DNA of 64,000 nt from Caulobacteraceae bacterium (GCA_947475415.1 CANJLH010000001.1:124001-188000); one strand, 5' to 3'; shown: positions 43,175 to 52,351, numbered from the stretch's first letter. Numbers and translations are program-made. The notes: generated by a model from the sequence alone, not told the origin.

Positions 43175-44142
43175 CGCACTTGTTCTCGGTTGGCGCGCCA
43201 CCATTCGACAAGGCGCTCGAGGCCCTCGTCCAGGTCGATCGCGGCGCGGAACCCCAGCAGTTCCGCCGCTTTCGAGGTGTCGGCCAGTCGGCGCGATACG
43301 GGATTGACCTTGTTCTCGGGGCCGTACTCCGGCTGCAGGTTCGAGCCCATCACCCGCAGCAGAGACGCCGCAAGCTCGTTGAGGCTGGTCTCCACACCGC
43401 TGGCGACATTGAAAATCTCATCGGTGACATCTGAGCCGAGGCCGAGGACATTCGCCCGGGCGATATCCTCAACATTGATGAAGTCCATTGTCGTCAGACC
43501 ATCACCCAGGATCAGCGGCGGGATTCCACTGTCGATGCGCTCCATCCAGCGGATCAGCACCTCCGTATACTTTCCATGCACATCCATGCGCGGGCCATAG
43601 ACGTTGAAGTACCGGAAGCCGACGTAGGGCAGGCCGTACATATCGTTGAATGACCGCAGAAGGCCCTCGAGCATGATCTTGCACGCCCCGTACCAGGTGC
43701 GGTTGTTGTATGGGTGGTGCGCCTCGGTCGTCGGGAAGGTGTCGGCCAGACCGTAGATCGAAGCGGAGGAGGCCGTGACAACCTTTTGGGCTCCGGCCGC
43801 CTGGGCGGCCTCCAGCACATTGAAGCTGCCGTCACACATCACTTCCATTGCCTCGCGCGGCTCGGCGGCGCAGGCGGTGATGCGCAGGGTGGCCATGTGA
43901 ATGACTGCGTCCATGCCCTCCATGGCTTTGTGGGTGGCCGCCACGTCTCGAATGTCGCCGTTGACCAGCGTCACCCGCGGATCTTTCAGGGCCTCTTCGA
44001 CATTGTGTTGCGAACCGCGCACCAGGTTGTCGAAAATTACAATCTGCTTCGGATCATGCTCGCGCAGCAGCAGATCAATGGTCGTTGAGCCGATCAACCC
44101 GCAACCGCCAGTGACGAGAATCTTGGAACCGTCAATTTTCAT
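43171..44142 (-). CDS. NAD-dependent epimerase/dehydratase
   Basis: A 323-aa extended SDR acting on nucleotide sugars. KILVTGGCGLIGSTTIDLLL (residues about 7-26) is the NAD site, HMATLRITACAAEP follows, and TASSASIYG gives the catalytic Ser. The Tyr-x-x-x-Lys appears as WYGACKIMLEG. FRYFNVYGPRMDVHGKYTEV is the typical substrate-binding stretch, much like UDP-GlcNAc 4-epimerases and dTDP-glucose dehydratases. It may supply the substrate for the aminotransferase that follows with a four-base overlap. ATG 44142, 7 bases after the second aminotransferase gene. Whether it epimerises or dehydrates cannot be decided from these motifs. Confidence 0.9.
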   Translation of the reverse strand: MKIDGSKILVTGGCGLIGSTTIDLLLREHDPKQIVIFDNLVRGSQHNVEEALKDPRVTLVNGDIRDVAATHKAMEGMDAVIHMATLRITACAAEPREAMEVMCDGSFNVLEAAQAAGAQKVVTASSASIYGLADTFPTTEAHHPYNNRTWYGACKIMLEGLLRSFNDMYGLPYVGFRYFNVYGPRMDVHGKYTEVLIRWMERIDSGIPPLILGDGLTTMDFINVEDIARANVLGLGSDVTDEIFNVASGVETSLNELAASLLRVMGSNLQPEYGPENKVNPVSRRLADTSKAAELLGFRAAIDLDEGLERLVEWWRANREQVR

Positions 44143-44149
44143 GAGTCAC

Positions 44150-45295
44150 TCAGGCCTTCTCGGTAACGCGGGCGGCGGGCGCCGGCGCCGGATTCATCTG
44201 CGGATAAATCTCGCGCAAGGTTGCGATGACCTGCTCCTGTGACTGCGCCGGTAGTTCGGGATACATCGGCAGAGAGAGCTGTTCAGCAGCGGCCTGCTCG
44301 GCGTGCGGGAAGTCGCCCTCGCGGTAACCCAGATCGGCATAGGCCGGCAGCAGGTGAACCGGGAACGGATAATGAATGCCCGTCTGTACGCCGCGCGCAT
44401 TCAGCGCCTCCTGCAACTGGGCGCGGTTGGCGGTGCGGATGGCGTAGATGTGATAGACGTGCCGGACGTTCGGCCGGGCGTGCGGCGCCGCGATCCCACT
44501 GCCCGCCAGCAGCGACCCATACCGGTCCGCAGCCGTCCGGCGAGCCTCAGTCCAGGCGTCCAGATGGCGCAGCTTCACCCGCAGAACGGCGCCTTGCAGG
44601 CCCTCCAGGCGCATGTTGTAGCCCTTGAGCACGTGGTGATATTTCTTTTCCGCTCCCCAGTCGCGCAGCATGCGGATGGTGCGGGCGAATTCCGGGTTCG
44701 CCGTGGTCACCATGCCGCCCTCACCATAGGCGCCAAGGTTTTTGCCCGGATAGAAGCTGAAACAGCCCATGTCGGCGAGGCTGCCCGCCCGCTTGCCGTC
44801 GTACTCGGCGCCGTGCGCCTGGCAGGCGTCTTCGATGACCACCAGGCCATGCTTGCGCGCGATGGCCATGATCGGCGCCATGTCAGCCGGTTGGCCGTAG
44901 AGGTGCACCGGCAGGATGGCCTTGGTTTGCGGCGTGATCGCCGCCTCAATTCCGGCGGGGTCCATGGTGTAGGTCACCGGATCGATATCGACGAAGACCG
45001 TCTTGGCGCCCGTATAATGGATCGCCGCGACGCTGGCCACGAAAGTGAAGGGCGTGGTGATGACCTCGTCGCCGGGACCCACGCCGGCCGCCAGAAGCGC
45101 CAGATGCAGGGCGCTGGTGCCATTGTTGACCCCGATGCCGTGAATGCTGCCGCTATAGGCCGCGAACTCCTCTTCGAAGGCCGCGACCTCTGAGCCGAGG
45201 GTGAACTGGCAGGAGTCGAGAATGCCCTGGATGGCCGCGTCAACCTCGCTCTTGATGCTGAGGTACTGGGCGCGAAGATCGACGAACGGGATCAA
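44150..45295 (-). CDS. DegT family aminotransferase, possibly WbpE-like
   Basis: A 381-aa PLP aminotransferase. It starts IPFVDLRAQYLSIKSEVDAA, which is characteristic of enzymes acting on 3-keto or 4-keto sugars. VNNGTSALHLALLAAG binds the phosphate, IEDACQAHGAEY contains the PLP-pairing Asp, and the Schiff-base lysine is K185 in FSFYPGKNLGAYGEGG. GYNMRLEGLQGAVLRVKL follows. Next to a Gfo/Idh oxidoreductase it resembles the WbpB-WbpE pair that makes a 3-amino sugar from UDP-GlcNAcA. The start is TTG 45295, overlapping the previous stop (TTGA) with GGAG eight bases upstream. The sugar specificity is inferred from context only. Confidence 0.9.
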   Translation of the reverse strand: MIPFVDLRAQYLSIKSEVDAAIQGILDSCQFTLGSEVAAFEEEFAAYSGSIHGIGVNNGTSALHLALLAAGVGPGDEVITTPFTFVASVAAIHYTGAKTVFVDIDPVTYTMDPAGIEAAITPQTKAILPVHLYGQPADMAPIMAIARKHGLVVIEDACQAHGAEYDGKRAGSLADMGCFSFYPGKNLGAYGEGGMVTTANPEFARTIRMLRDWGAEKKYHHVLKGYNMRLEGLQGAVLRVKLRHLDAWTEARRTAADRYGSLLAGSGIAAPHARPNVRHVYHIYAIRTANRAQLQEALNARGVQTGIHYPFPVHLLPAYADLGYREGDFPHAEQAAAEQLSLPMYPELPAQSQEQVIATLREIYPQMNPAPAPAARVTEKA

Positions 45296-46320
45296 GAAAT
45301 AATCTCCAGGTTTTTGATTTGGATGGTCCGGCCGCGGTTCTGCATGGACGCGGTGGCCGCCTCGATGATCTCAACGACCTTGAGGCCCAGTTGGCCGTCG
45401 GTGAGCGAAGTCTTTCCTTCCAGGATGCAATCCAAGAAGTGCTCACCCTCTGTGCGCAACGCCTCAGTTTCGTTTGTGGCGGGCGCCCACATGTCGCCAG
45501 TGCGATAGCCGACTCGCATCTGGTGGATTTGCTTGGGGTCGTCCGTAAAGCTGACCCCCTTGTCATAGACCTTAAGCTTTTCGCTGTTCTGCAGGTCGTC
45601 GTAGATCATCATCTTCTTGCTGCCGCCCACCAGCACCTGCCGGACCTTGACCGGCGCGAGCCAGTTGACGCTGGTGTGGGCGATTATCCCGGAGTCGTAG
45701 AACAAGGTGATGTAAGCGAGGTTTTCCGGCGTCCCAGGAAAGTGATTGACGCCCGCGGCCGACACCGCCACCGGGTGCTGGTTGAGCAGGTAGGCCAGGA
45801 TCGAGAAATCGTGAACCGCAAGATCGGAAATCACATTCACGTCGTGCTGGAACAGGCCCAGGTTCACGCGCACGGAGTCATAATAAAGGACGTCACCCAG
45901 ATCACCACGGGCGATCAATTCACCCATCTTCTGCACTGCCCCGGTGTAGACGAAGGTGTGGTCCACATGCAGGGTCTTACCCCGCCGTTCAGCCTCGTCG
46001 ACCAACTGGCGCGCCTCGGCGACCGTCTCGGTCATGGGCTTTTCCAGCCAGACGTGCTTGTCGGCTTTGAGCGCGGCCATGGCGAGCTTAAAGTGCGTGC
46101 GGACAGGCGTGGCGATGACGATCACATCGATGGTGGGATCGTTGATCAGGTCGTTGACGTCGGTGCTGGTGCGAACCGAAGGAAAGCGCCGCTGAGCCAA
46201 TGCCAGCTTGCCTTCATCCAGATCCGCAATCGCCGCCACCCTGCATCGGGCCAACTCTGCGAAGTTTCGCACCAGGTTGGGACCCCAGTAGCCGTAACCC
46301 ACAATTCCTACTTGCAACAT
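45292..46320 (-). CDS. Gfo/Idh/MocA oxidoreductase, possibly WbpB-like
   Basis: A 342-aa NAD-dependent sugar dehydrogenase. GIVGYGYWGPNLVRNFAELA binds NAD and VWLEKPMTETVAEARQLVDE holds the catalytic EKP lysine. HTFVYTGAVQKMGELI starts the substrate domain, and DLAVHDFSILAYLLNQHP carries the His-Asp pair. The combination with a DegT aminotransferase and a hexapeptide acetyltransferase matches 3-dehydrogenation of a UDP-HexNAc uronic acid (WbpB/WlbA). ATG 46320 (MLQVGIV) was chosen, with AAGG nearby; ATG 46335 with AAGGAAG is the alternative. It heads the leftward operon and is divergent from the acetyltransferase gene, with about 267 bases between. Confidence 0.9.
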   Translation of the reverse strand: MLQVGIVGYGYWGPNLVRNFAELARCRVAAIADLDEGKLALAQRRFPSVRTSTDVNDLINDPTIDVIVIATPVRTHFKLAMAALKADKHVWLEKPMTETVAEARQLVDEAERRGKTLHVDHTFVYTGAVQKMGELIARGDLGDVLYYDSVRVNLGLFQHDVNVISDLAVHDFSILAYLLNQHPVAVSAAGVNHFPGTPENLAYITLFYDSGIIAHTSVNWLAPVKVRQVLVGGSKKMMIYDDLQNSEKLKVYDKGVSFTDDPKQIHQMRVGYRTGDMWAPATNETEALRTEGEHFLDCILEGKTSLTDGQLGLKVVEIIEAATASMQNRGRTIQIKNLEIIS

Positions 46321-46587
46321 CGTCCCCGCCTTCATCCAACTTCCTTGGGCAATACGAGCCCTAGGTTGAATATTCGATAAGCACGTCGGCGCTTTCCCGA
46401 TTTGCAATGCGCCGGCGCCAAAACCGCACCTCGACCAACTGTCGAGCCCCGCTGAAGCAAGTCGCGGGCCATGCGGCAGGCGGCGCCTCACTGCGGTTGA
46501 CGCGCCGCCTTGATGACCTAGAAGTGAAAATGGCGTCGACCATCGGACCTGAATCGGCGAATTGCGACACACAGCGGAAATTCGACC

Positions 46588-47064
46588 ATGCCCATAGCCG
46601 ACAGCGTCAAACTGGGATTAAACGTCGCGATCTATCACCGCGATCTGGTGAACCTGTACGGCTGCGCCGTCGGCGATGACACTAAGATCGGCGCCTTTGT
46701 TGAAATCCAGAAAAACGCCTTCGTCGGCGCGCGCTGCAAGATTTCCTCGCACAGCTTCATCTGCGAAGGCGTCCACATTGAGGACGAAGTGTTCATCGGC
46801 CACGGCGTCATATTCACCAACGATCGAAAGCCACGCGCCACCAATCCCGATGGAAGCCTTCAAGGTGAAGCCGATTGGGCCGTCGAACGGACGCTTGTGA
46901 AAAAGGGCGCCTCGATCGGTAGCAACGCCACCATCCTCGCTGGCGTGACCATCGGCGAACGCGCCCTCGTCGGCGCCGGCGCCGTGGTCACCAAGGATGT
47001 CCCAGATGACACTGTCGTCGCAGGTGTGCCCGCCCGGATTATTGGTGGATCAGGTCAAACCTAA
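46588..47064 (+). CDS. Hexapeptide-repeat N-acetyltransferase (WbpD/WlbB-like)
   Basis: A 158-aa left-handed beta-helix acetyltransferase. Isoleucine-patch repeats run from [19 protein letters not shown] to [19 protein letters not shown]. The insertion [19 protein letters not shown] in the middle matches acetyltransferases that act on 3-amino nucleotide sugars (WbpD/WlbB, FdtC), as does [19 protein letters not shown], where the conserved Asn-Asp and the helix bind acetyl-CoA and sugar. It is predicted to acetylate the amino group added by the WbpE-like enzyme. ATG 46588. It is divergent from the Gfo/Idh operon and followed 87 bases later by an AT-rich MBL gene. The length is normal for the trimeric family. 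Confidence 0.88.
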   Translation: MPIADSVKLGLNVAIYHRDLVNLYGCAVGDDTKIGAFVEIQKNAFVGARCKISSHSFICEGVHIEDEVFIGHGVIFTNDRKPRATNPDGSLQGEADWAVERTLVKKGASIGSNATILAGVTIGERALVGAGAVVTKDVPDDTVVAGVPARIIGGSGQT

Positions 47065-47151
47065 AGTAACCTCGGCGGGATAATGAATGCGTAAGCCATG
47101 TCTGGCTTTTCGCTGGACTAAACACCTCGGCTCTTAGCTCGAAGGAACGTC

Positions 47152-48510
47152 ATGTCGATTCCGTTCGTCGGTGTAACCTTCTTAAACCACAGCTGCATTA
47201 GCATCAGCTCCGAAACCACTGAGATCCTCTGTGACCCCTGGTTCGAAGGTTCGGCGTTCGGCAATGGATGGCGGCTGCTCTGCGAAGAAAGCCACCGGCT
47301 GGACAAACTGAATTTCGACTATCTTTGGATATCGCACGAACATCCGGACCATTTTTCGATCCCGACGTTGCGACACCTCCCCGATGGGTCGCAGGTGATC
47401 TATCAGAAGACACAAGACCAGAAAGTCAAACGTTACCTGGAATCCCGCCATAGCGTCATCGAATTGGCGGACCTTGAACGTCGGCGATTTCGCGACATTG
47501 AAGTTCAGCTATTTCGGTGCGACGGTTATGATTCCGCGATGTCGTTCCGGTTGCCGACTGGCCAAGCCATTGTGAATGTCAACGATTGTCGAGTGGAATT
47601 GGGTGATCTTACTCGAAAGATCCGCGACGAAACTGGCGGAATCGACCTGCTGGCGATGCAGTTCTCATATGCAAATTGGGCGGGAAATCGAGGCGATAAC
47701 GAAATACCCCGCCTGCAGCATCAGCAAGTTATTTCCCGGATTAGAGAAACTTGCACCGCACTAAAGCCAAATTTTCTATTATTATTCGCCAGCTATGTGT
47801 ATTTCTCGCATGAGGAAAATTTCTACTGGAACGAGCATAGCTGGCTTCGCGAAGCTTATAATGAGTTGAAAAACGATGTATCGATAATTATTCCAACTCC
47901 CGGTTACAAATTTGATATTCGTGACGTCGAAAAAGAACAATTGACATATACTACAGAGTCCGCGATTAATTTCTGGGAGAACATCCACAATACGCGCACT
48001 CCCATCGACAAGATGACCGCGGCAAAAAGTAAGGACGATTTAGTCGACCAATTTGGAAAGTTCTTCAAGAATCACTGGGCATCCAATGATTTAGAGCTCG
48101 CAAAATTGACACTTGCACCAGATCTGGACATACATATTCACATTTCTGATTTAAATTTTGTAATGTATTTCAATCTGATGACCGGTGAGTCCAGAGTTGT
48201 CGAAGATCATGTTTACGATATTTCGGTATCTTCTGAGATGCTTTCCATTCTTTTTACAAGTAGCTTCGGTCGCGGAACCGCCACTATAAGCGGTAGAATT
48301 CAATTTAACTATCCGACCGCATTCAAATTTTTCACATTCTTCTTCATATTTTACGCAAACAACAATGGAAGATATTTCAAAAATGGTGGCATTGCCCCAT
48401 CCGAATTCGGATCAATCGCGCACACGGCGGTGTTAGCAAATATATTTAGAGTTTCACCAGAGGGACGACAAAATTACGAGGAGTTCGCCAAATCTTGGAA
48501 TATCCTCTAA
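47152..48510 (+). CDS. UlaG-like metallo-beta-lactamase fold protein in AT-rich segment
   Basis: A 452-aa MBL-fold hydrolase. The metal motif HxHxDH is at H62, H64, D66 and H67 (YLWISHEHPDHFSIP). LCDPWFEGSAFGNGW before it and VNVNDCRVELGDLTRKI after it fit the UlaG/RomA-type proteins found in capsule and lipopolysaccharide loci. From about residue 160 onward the codon use becomes strikingly AT-rich (many Ile, Asn and Lys codons ending in A or T). The 200-residue C-terminal part (MTGESRVVEDHVYDISV) is unlike the core and may be a sterol-carrier-like or Rieske-associated domain; I cannot name it. ATG 47152. It probably acts on a sugar or lipid in polysaccharide assembly. Confidence 0.78.
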   Translation: MSIPFVGVTFLNHSCISISSETTEILCDPWFEGSAFGNGWRLLCEESHRLDKLNFDYLWISHEHPDHFSIPTLRHLPDGSQVIYQKTQDQKVKRYLESRHSVIELADLERRRFRDIEVQLFRCDGYDSAMSFRLPTGQAIVNVNDCRVELGDLTRKIRDETGGIDLLAMQFSYANWAGNRGDNEIPRLQHQQVISRIRETCTALKPNFLLLFASYVYFSHEENFYWNEHSWLREAYNELKNDVSIIIPTPGYKFDIRDVEKEQLTYTTESAINFWENIHNTRTPIDKMTAAKSKDDLVDQFGKFFKNHWASNDLELAKLTLAPDLDIHIHISDLNFVMYFNLMTGESRVVEDHVYDISVSSEMLSILFTSSFGRGTATISGRIQFNYPTAFKFFTFFFIFYANNNGRYFKNGGIAPSEFGSIAHTAVLANIFRVSPEGRQNYEEFAKSWNIL

Positions 48511-48549
48511 GATTTATCTATTTTCGATCGGTCGCTTTCTACGCCAGTC

Positions 48550-49353
48550 TCACAGGTTCCATTTCGCAACGGTCTCTATAATATTCTGATCTGCAACCTG
48601 ACCAACCTGATTATTCTGGCGCTCTCGTTCCTGAATATCTTCAGACATGTTAGAAAATTTATCGACCTTACAAAATTTCATGTGCACGTACAGCGGGGTT
48701 TCACATCTATCCACATAGATGTTATCCTCTCCATGAATGAATGGTGATTTCAGTTCTTCGCAATACCCCAGACCATTATCATATTTCGAAAGTGTTCTCG
48801 GAAATAGTCTTGGCTCCATGTCTTCGAATGGGCGACCAGAAATAAGGCAAGTCCTATTTTCGTGCAAATTCACGCCGGTGTGCCAGAGCGATTGCGCTCG
48901 CGCCGTTCGAAATTTTTCCATTTCAACGCCGAATTCATTTGTCGCGACTGTATCTCCATCCCACTTCAATATAAATGGATACTGGCACTGAGCCACGCAC
49001 CAGTTATAAAAGTTCGAAAGCAGTGCTGGCGAACGCCGCCCCTTTGAGGTCGACGCCAATTTCCTATTTTCTTCGCCGTAGCGGGCGACCTTATGAGGAT
49101 AGACAAGAGCTCTTATTTTTCCTGGGTACTTATCCGCCAATCGTGAGATGATTTTCGGAGTCTGATCATCGCTCATATTATCAATGATCACTACCTCATC
49201 AACATGATCAATTATGGATAGTATGGCCGCTTCGATAAACTGTTCCTCATTGCGAACCCGCATCATTGCGGAAATTCTCTTCCGTCCACGAAAAGCGAAT
49301 AAGGGTAATATTTTCTTAGTCAGCGATCGTAGCAGGGCCTTTAACTTCCACAT
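48550..49353 (-). CDS. Glycosyltransferase family 2, AT-rich
   Basis: A 267-aa transferase with a GT-A fold. RISAMMRVRNEEQFIEAAI opens the domain, VVIIDNMSDDQTPKII binds the nucleotide, and the DxD motif is LKWDGDTVATNEFG (about residue 135). PFEDMEPRLFPRTL follows. It resembles family 2 enzymes of lipopolysaccharide or glycoprotein synthesis. ATG 49353 (MWKLKAL) follows GAGG by six bases; the longer frame starts at TTG 49392 without a good Shine-Dalgarno. Codon use is clearly AT-richer than in the flanking genes, as in the adjacent MBL gene, so both may have been transferred together. The genes are convergent, 39 bases apart. Confidence 0.88.
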   Translation of the reverse strand: MWKLKALLRSLTKKILPLFAFRGRKRISAMMRVRNEEQFIEAAILSIIDHVDEVVIIDNMSDDQTPKIISRLADKYPGKIRALVYPHKVARYGEENRKLASTSKGRRSPALLSNFYNWCVAQCQYPFILKWDGDTVATNEFGVEMEKFRTARAQSLWHTGVNLHENRTCLISGRPFEDMEPRLFPRTLSKYDNGLGYCEELKSPFIHGEDNIYVDRCETPLYVHMKFCKVDKFSNMSEDIQERERQNNQVGQVADQNIIETVAKWNL

Positions 49354-49625
49354 TGTGGACCTCGACTCATGAACCGGCTTTAATTCATTCAAAATCTAGC
49401 CGCCTGATCATTCCAATATGCAATGACCCAGGGCGAGAAACTGGGATTTGACCTTCAATATCAGGCAAGCCGGCTGCGTTCGCAATTTTCCCAAAATGCG
49501 ACAGCATGTGACTCGGCTGATTTCATAGCAATATTCCCGCCAGTCGCTCCGGAATGACATCTCAACATTGGCTTTGAGAGGCAGGGGCGCAGGATTTCCC
49601 GCGTTCGCCCCATTTTCAGGTTCGC

Positions 49626-50798
49626 CTATACCCCTTCGATGAAGGCCGCCCGATACTCTGCGAACTCAGCCCAGATCCGCGCCTCCGTCAGCCCGAAGTC
49701 GGCCAGAGCGTAGTCGTGAGCCGGTCGGGCCTCGCGCTGGTTGGCGTCCCGCCATTTCTGCATTTCGTTCCAGCCCCGATCGGTAAGGGGTTGACCGATG
49801 AAGCCGAACACATCCTCGGCCACCTTGCGCGGGTTGGCGACGGTGTCGCGATACCAGACGTCGAGGAAACGGCCGGGGTTGGCGGCGCGAATGTCCAGCG
49901 CCCGTTTCATTGAGCCGGCGAACATAGCGCACCAGGCGTCGCCGATGTCATGGGCGTCGTCGCGGGCGACGCTGGTGGAGTGCAGCACATGGATGAAGCT
50001 GCAGATCGACGGAATGGTGGTGATCGGATCTCGATGGGTTTGGATGATGTGGACGCCCGGGAACTCGGCGAGGATTTCATTCAGGCCGTGGATATGGTCG
50101 GGGGTCTTGAACAGCCAGCGCGCGCCAGCCTCCCAGCGGTCGGAGCGCTTGCGCTGCCACTGCAGAAACTGGGCGGCCAACCGCAGATAGCGGTAGGCCG
50201 GCGTCTTGTCGGCGGTGGTGAACCAATCATTGTAACTGGGAACCAAGGCCTGGGACTGTTCGCCGGTGGACAGGAAAGCGCCCCGGTACAGGTAGATGCT
50301 CTCCTCCGGAGCCATGGTCTCGTAGGGATAGATGGACGCCAGTTCCGGCATGGCGGCCATCATCGCCGCCACCGCCGTGTCGCCAGCCGGGATGCGCGCG
50401 TCGTGGGCGGGGTTGAAGTCCCAGTCGAAGGCCGGCGCGATCTCGCTGGCCTCGTAGAACAAGGGCGCGGTCAGACCCTCCGCAGCAGACAACATGCGGT
50501 AGAGCATGGTGGTGCCGGTCCGCGGCAGGCCGACGATCACCACCGGAACGCCGATGTCCTCGTCGAGGATGTCGGGATGGCGCCGCACCCATTCAAACAG
50601 GGTGAGCCGGTTGGCCAGCGTTCCGATCAGCCGCTCCCGATGCTGCTGGCGGCCCGCTATGCTGAGGGGCGCCTCGGTGTCCAACGAACGGCAAAGCACC
50701 TGCAGGGGCTCAAGAAAATCCTCCCCGCCGAAATCGGAGAAACCCGTGCGGTCGCGGGCCTCGGCCAGCAGAGTCGGGACGTCGAAATCGCCGGCCAT
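49626..50798 (-). CDS. PAPS-dependent sulfotransferase
   Basis: A 390-aa sulfotransferase of the Sulfotransfer_3 type, common in mycobacteria and sphingomonads. The phosphosulfate-binding loop is VVIVGLPRTGTTMLY at about residues 86-100. The 3'-phosphate site is IIQTHRDPITTIPSICSF. RWLFKTPDHIHGLNEILAEF matches the central helix. It transfers sulfate from PAPS to an alcohol, probably a lipid or steroid-like molecule, releasing PAP. ATG 50798. It is the third gene of a leftward set with VOC and DUF1214 genes (one-base gaps), and a CysQ-type phosphatase able to clear PAP is encoded 4 kb away on the other strand. Confidence 0.9.
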   Translation of the reverse strand: MAGDFDVPTLLAEARDRTGFSDFGGEDFLEPLQVLCRSLDTEAPLSIAGRQQHRERLIGTLANRLTLFEWVRRHPDILDEDIGVPVVIVGLPRTGTTMLYRMLSAAEGLTAPLFYEASEIAPAFDWDFNPAHDARIPAGDTAVAAMMAAMPELASIYPYETMAPEESIYLYRGAFLSTGEQSQALVPSYNDWFTTADKTPAYRYLRLAAQFLQWQRKRSDRWEAGARWLFKTPDHIHGLNEILAEFPGVHIIQTHRDPITTIPSICSFIHVLHSTSVARDDAHDIGDAWCAMFAGSMKRALDIRAANPGRFLDVWYRDTVANPRKVAEDVFGFIGQPLTDRGWNEMQKWRDANQREARPAHDYALADFGLTEARIWAEFAEYRAAFIEGV

Positions 50799-50799
50799 G

Positions 50800-51894
50800 T
50801 CAAAAGCCTTTCTTGAGATCGGCCAGCTTCACAAGCCGCGTGGTGGGATCGATGTGTTCGCTGGCACGGATCCAGCGCATTGCGAAGTGGCCCAGGCGGT
50901 GGCCCGAGGTCGACAGCCAGTTGGGATGACCGGGGTCCTCATGGGCGATTACCGCCGTGACGCCGCCGTCGGGATCCGGCGCGGCCGTGTGCTTGTTCAG
51001 GTGGCTGCGGTGATAGCGGTAGTCCATGGATTCCTGCCAGTAGTTGTCCACCTGCAGGTTCCAGGTGTCGCAATCGGGGATGCGGGGGATGTGAACCACC
51101 AGGGCCTCATCGGGCGCAAGGTTCCAAAATGAGCGGTAGAAATAGATGTTGGGATCGCCCCCGGCCCGAAGACACGCATCCTGGTCGGCCGGAGGCAGGT
51201 CGTTGGGGTGGGCGAGGTAGCTCTCGGTCCAGTTGGTGAAGGTGGTTGCGCAATAGACCACGAAGCCGCTGGCCGCCGCCAGCTGGGCTTTGATGCGGTC
51301 CAGGGTCAGTGGGGCTGGCGCGCCGGCGACGTCCAGCGGCTCGATATGCAGCACCGCCGGGATTTCGCACCCCCGGTCGAGGTAGGTCTGGCGCACGTTG
51401 ATCGACTGGGTCTCAGGGGTGACCGGTAGCCAGTTGGGGCCGGTGCGTTCGCCCCCCAGGATGATCTCGAAAGTCCCGTTCTCCGCCACCTTCAGCGCCG
51501 TTGAGTCCAGGTGCCCCACTTGATGGGTGAACCCCTGGTCGTCGCGGGTAGCGGTGATGAAGCTTAGGTAGTCGATGGTGTTGCGCACCCCGGTGATCCG
51601 GTAGCGGCGGGCCGGATTGAGCATGGACCGCTGATAGATGGTGTCAGGGTTGTCACAGCCGAATTTGGACACCTCATCGATATAGCGAGCCAGGACCGGA
51701 AAGTCGGGGTCGGCGAACTCCACGGCGGACAGCAGCCCCATGCGCGCCAGACGGCTCAGGTGGCGCACGCCTTCGGCCCCGGTACGGGGGTCCGAGGGCG
51801 AAGTGGCGCGGAACAGCTGATCTCCCGCCACCTTCAGGCTGTCCAGATAGCCGTTCCAGACCGCCTTCAGTTCGGCGGCTTCCGCTTCCGTCAT
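50800..51894 (-). CDS. DUF1214 domain protein
   Basis: A 364-aa protein of the DUF1214/DUF1254-like family. The C-terminal part has LHIEPLDVAGAP, FVVYCATTFTNW, TWNLQVDNYWQESMDYRY and GHPNWLSTSGHRLGHFAMRW, the last being a family signature. Biochemical function is unknown. Such genes are frequent in gene sets for breakdown of steroid or terpenoid compounds and next to sulfotransferases. It lacks a signal peptide. The stop and the sulfotransferase ATG are one base apart, and its ATG 51894 is one base from the VOC gene stop, so the three are surely co-transcribed. A role on the same substrate as the sulfotransferase is inferred from the coupling. Confidence 0.85.
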   Translation of the reverse strand: MTEAEAAELKAVWNGYLDSLKVAGDQLFRATSPSDPRTGAEGVRHLSRLARMGLLSAVEFADPDFPVLARYIDEVSKFGCDNPDTIYQRSMLNPARRYRITGVRNTIDYLSFITATRDDQGFTHQVGHLDSTALKVAENGTFEIILGGERTGPNWLPVTPETQSINVRQTYLDRGCEIPAVLHIEPLDVAGAPAPLTLDRIKAQLAAASGFVVYCATTFTNWTESYLAHPNDLPPADQDACLRAGGDPNIYFYRSFWNLAPDEALVVHIPRIPDCDTWNLQVDNYWQESMDYRYHRSHLNKHTAAPDPDGGVTAVIAHEDPGHPNWLSTSGHRLGHFAMRWIRASEHIDPTTRLVKLADLKKGF

Positions 51895-51895
51895 T

Positions 51896-52351
51896 TTACC
51901 CCTCCCTGGGCGCGCTGGCGGCGATGCGGGCCAAATAGTCCCGGGTCGCCCGTCCGATCACCTCGACGATCACTCCGGACGCCGACTGGAAATAGCCGGT
52001 CTCCGCGCCAGGCCGTCCCAGAATCCGCCGATGGCCGGCGGCCTCCAGCGCCAAACCAACCGCGACGGAGTCCTCGGAGAAGTAACACAAGTGATGCACG
52101 CCCTTGCTGGCCTCGGCCCAAGGGCTGTCGGGAATGCACTGGATCAGCTCCAGATGCGGAGGCCCCTCGACTGTGTGGGCGATGCGCATCTCCGCCTGCC
52201 GCGCCTCCCCATGCAGCACGAGATCCATCACCCGCGGCTTGCCGGCCCGCCAGGTGACGCCCAGCTGAGCCGACAATTCGGCCATGGCCTGGTCGATATC
52301 CACCGCCGTGATCCCGATGTGGAACAACTGGCCGGGGTGCAGTCCGGTCAT
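51896..52351 (-). CDS. VOC (glyoxalase-like) family protein
   Basis: A 151-aa vicinal-oxygen-chelate protein with two beta-alpha-beta-beta-beta modules. LFHIGITAVDIDQAMAEL starts the first and SKGVHHLCYFSEDSVAVGLA the second. A possible metal set is H in FHIG, E in PHLELIQ, H in VHHLCYF, and E near the end (VIVEVIG), which is typical of dioxygenase or isomerase VOC enzymes. It probably isomerises or oxidises a pathway intermediate such as methylmalonyl-CoA-like or aromatic compounds. ATG 52351 (MTGLHPG); the frame is open much further upstream but that part is antisense to the ligase gene. It heads the three-gene leftward set and is divergent from the ligase across 84 bases. Confidence 0.85.
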   Translation of the reverse strand: MTGLHPGQLFHIGITAVDIDQAMAELSAQLGVTWRAGKPRVMDLVLHGEARQAEMRIAHTVEGPPHLELIQCIPDSPWAEASKGVHHLCYFSEDSVAVGLALEAAGHRRILGRPGAETGYFQSASGVIVEVIGRATRDYLARIAASAPREG

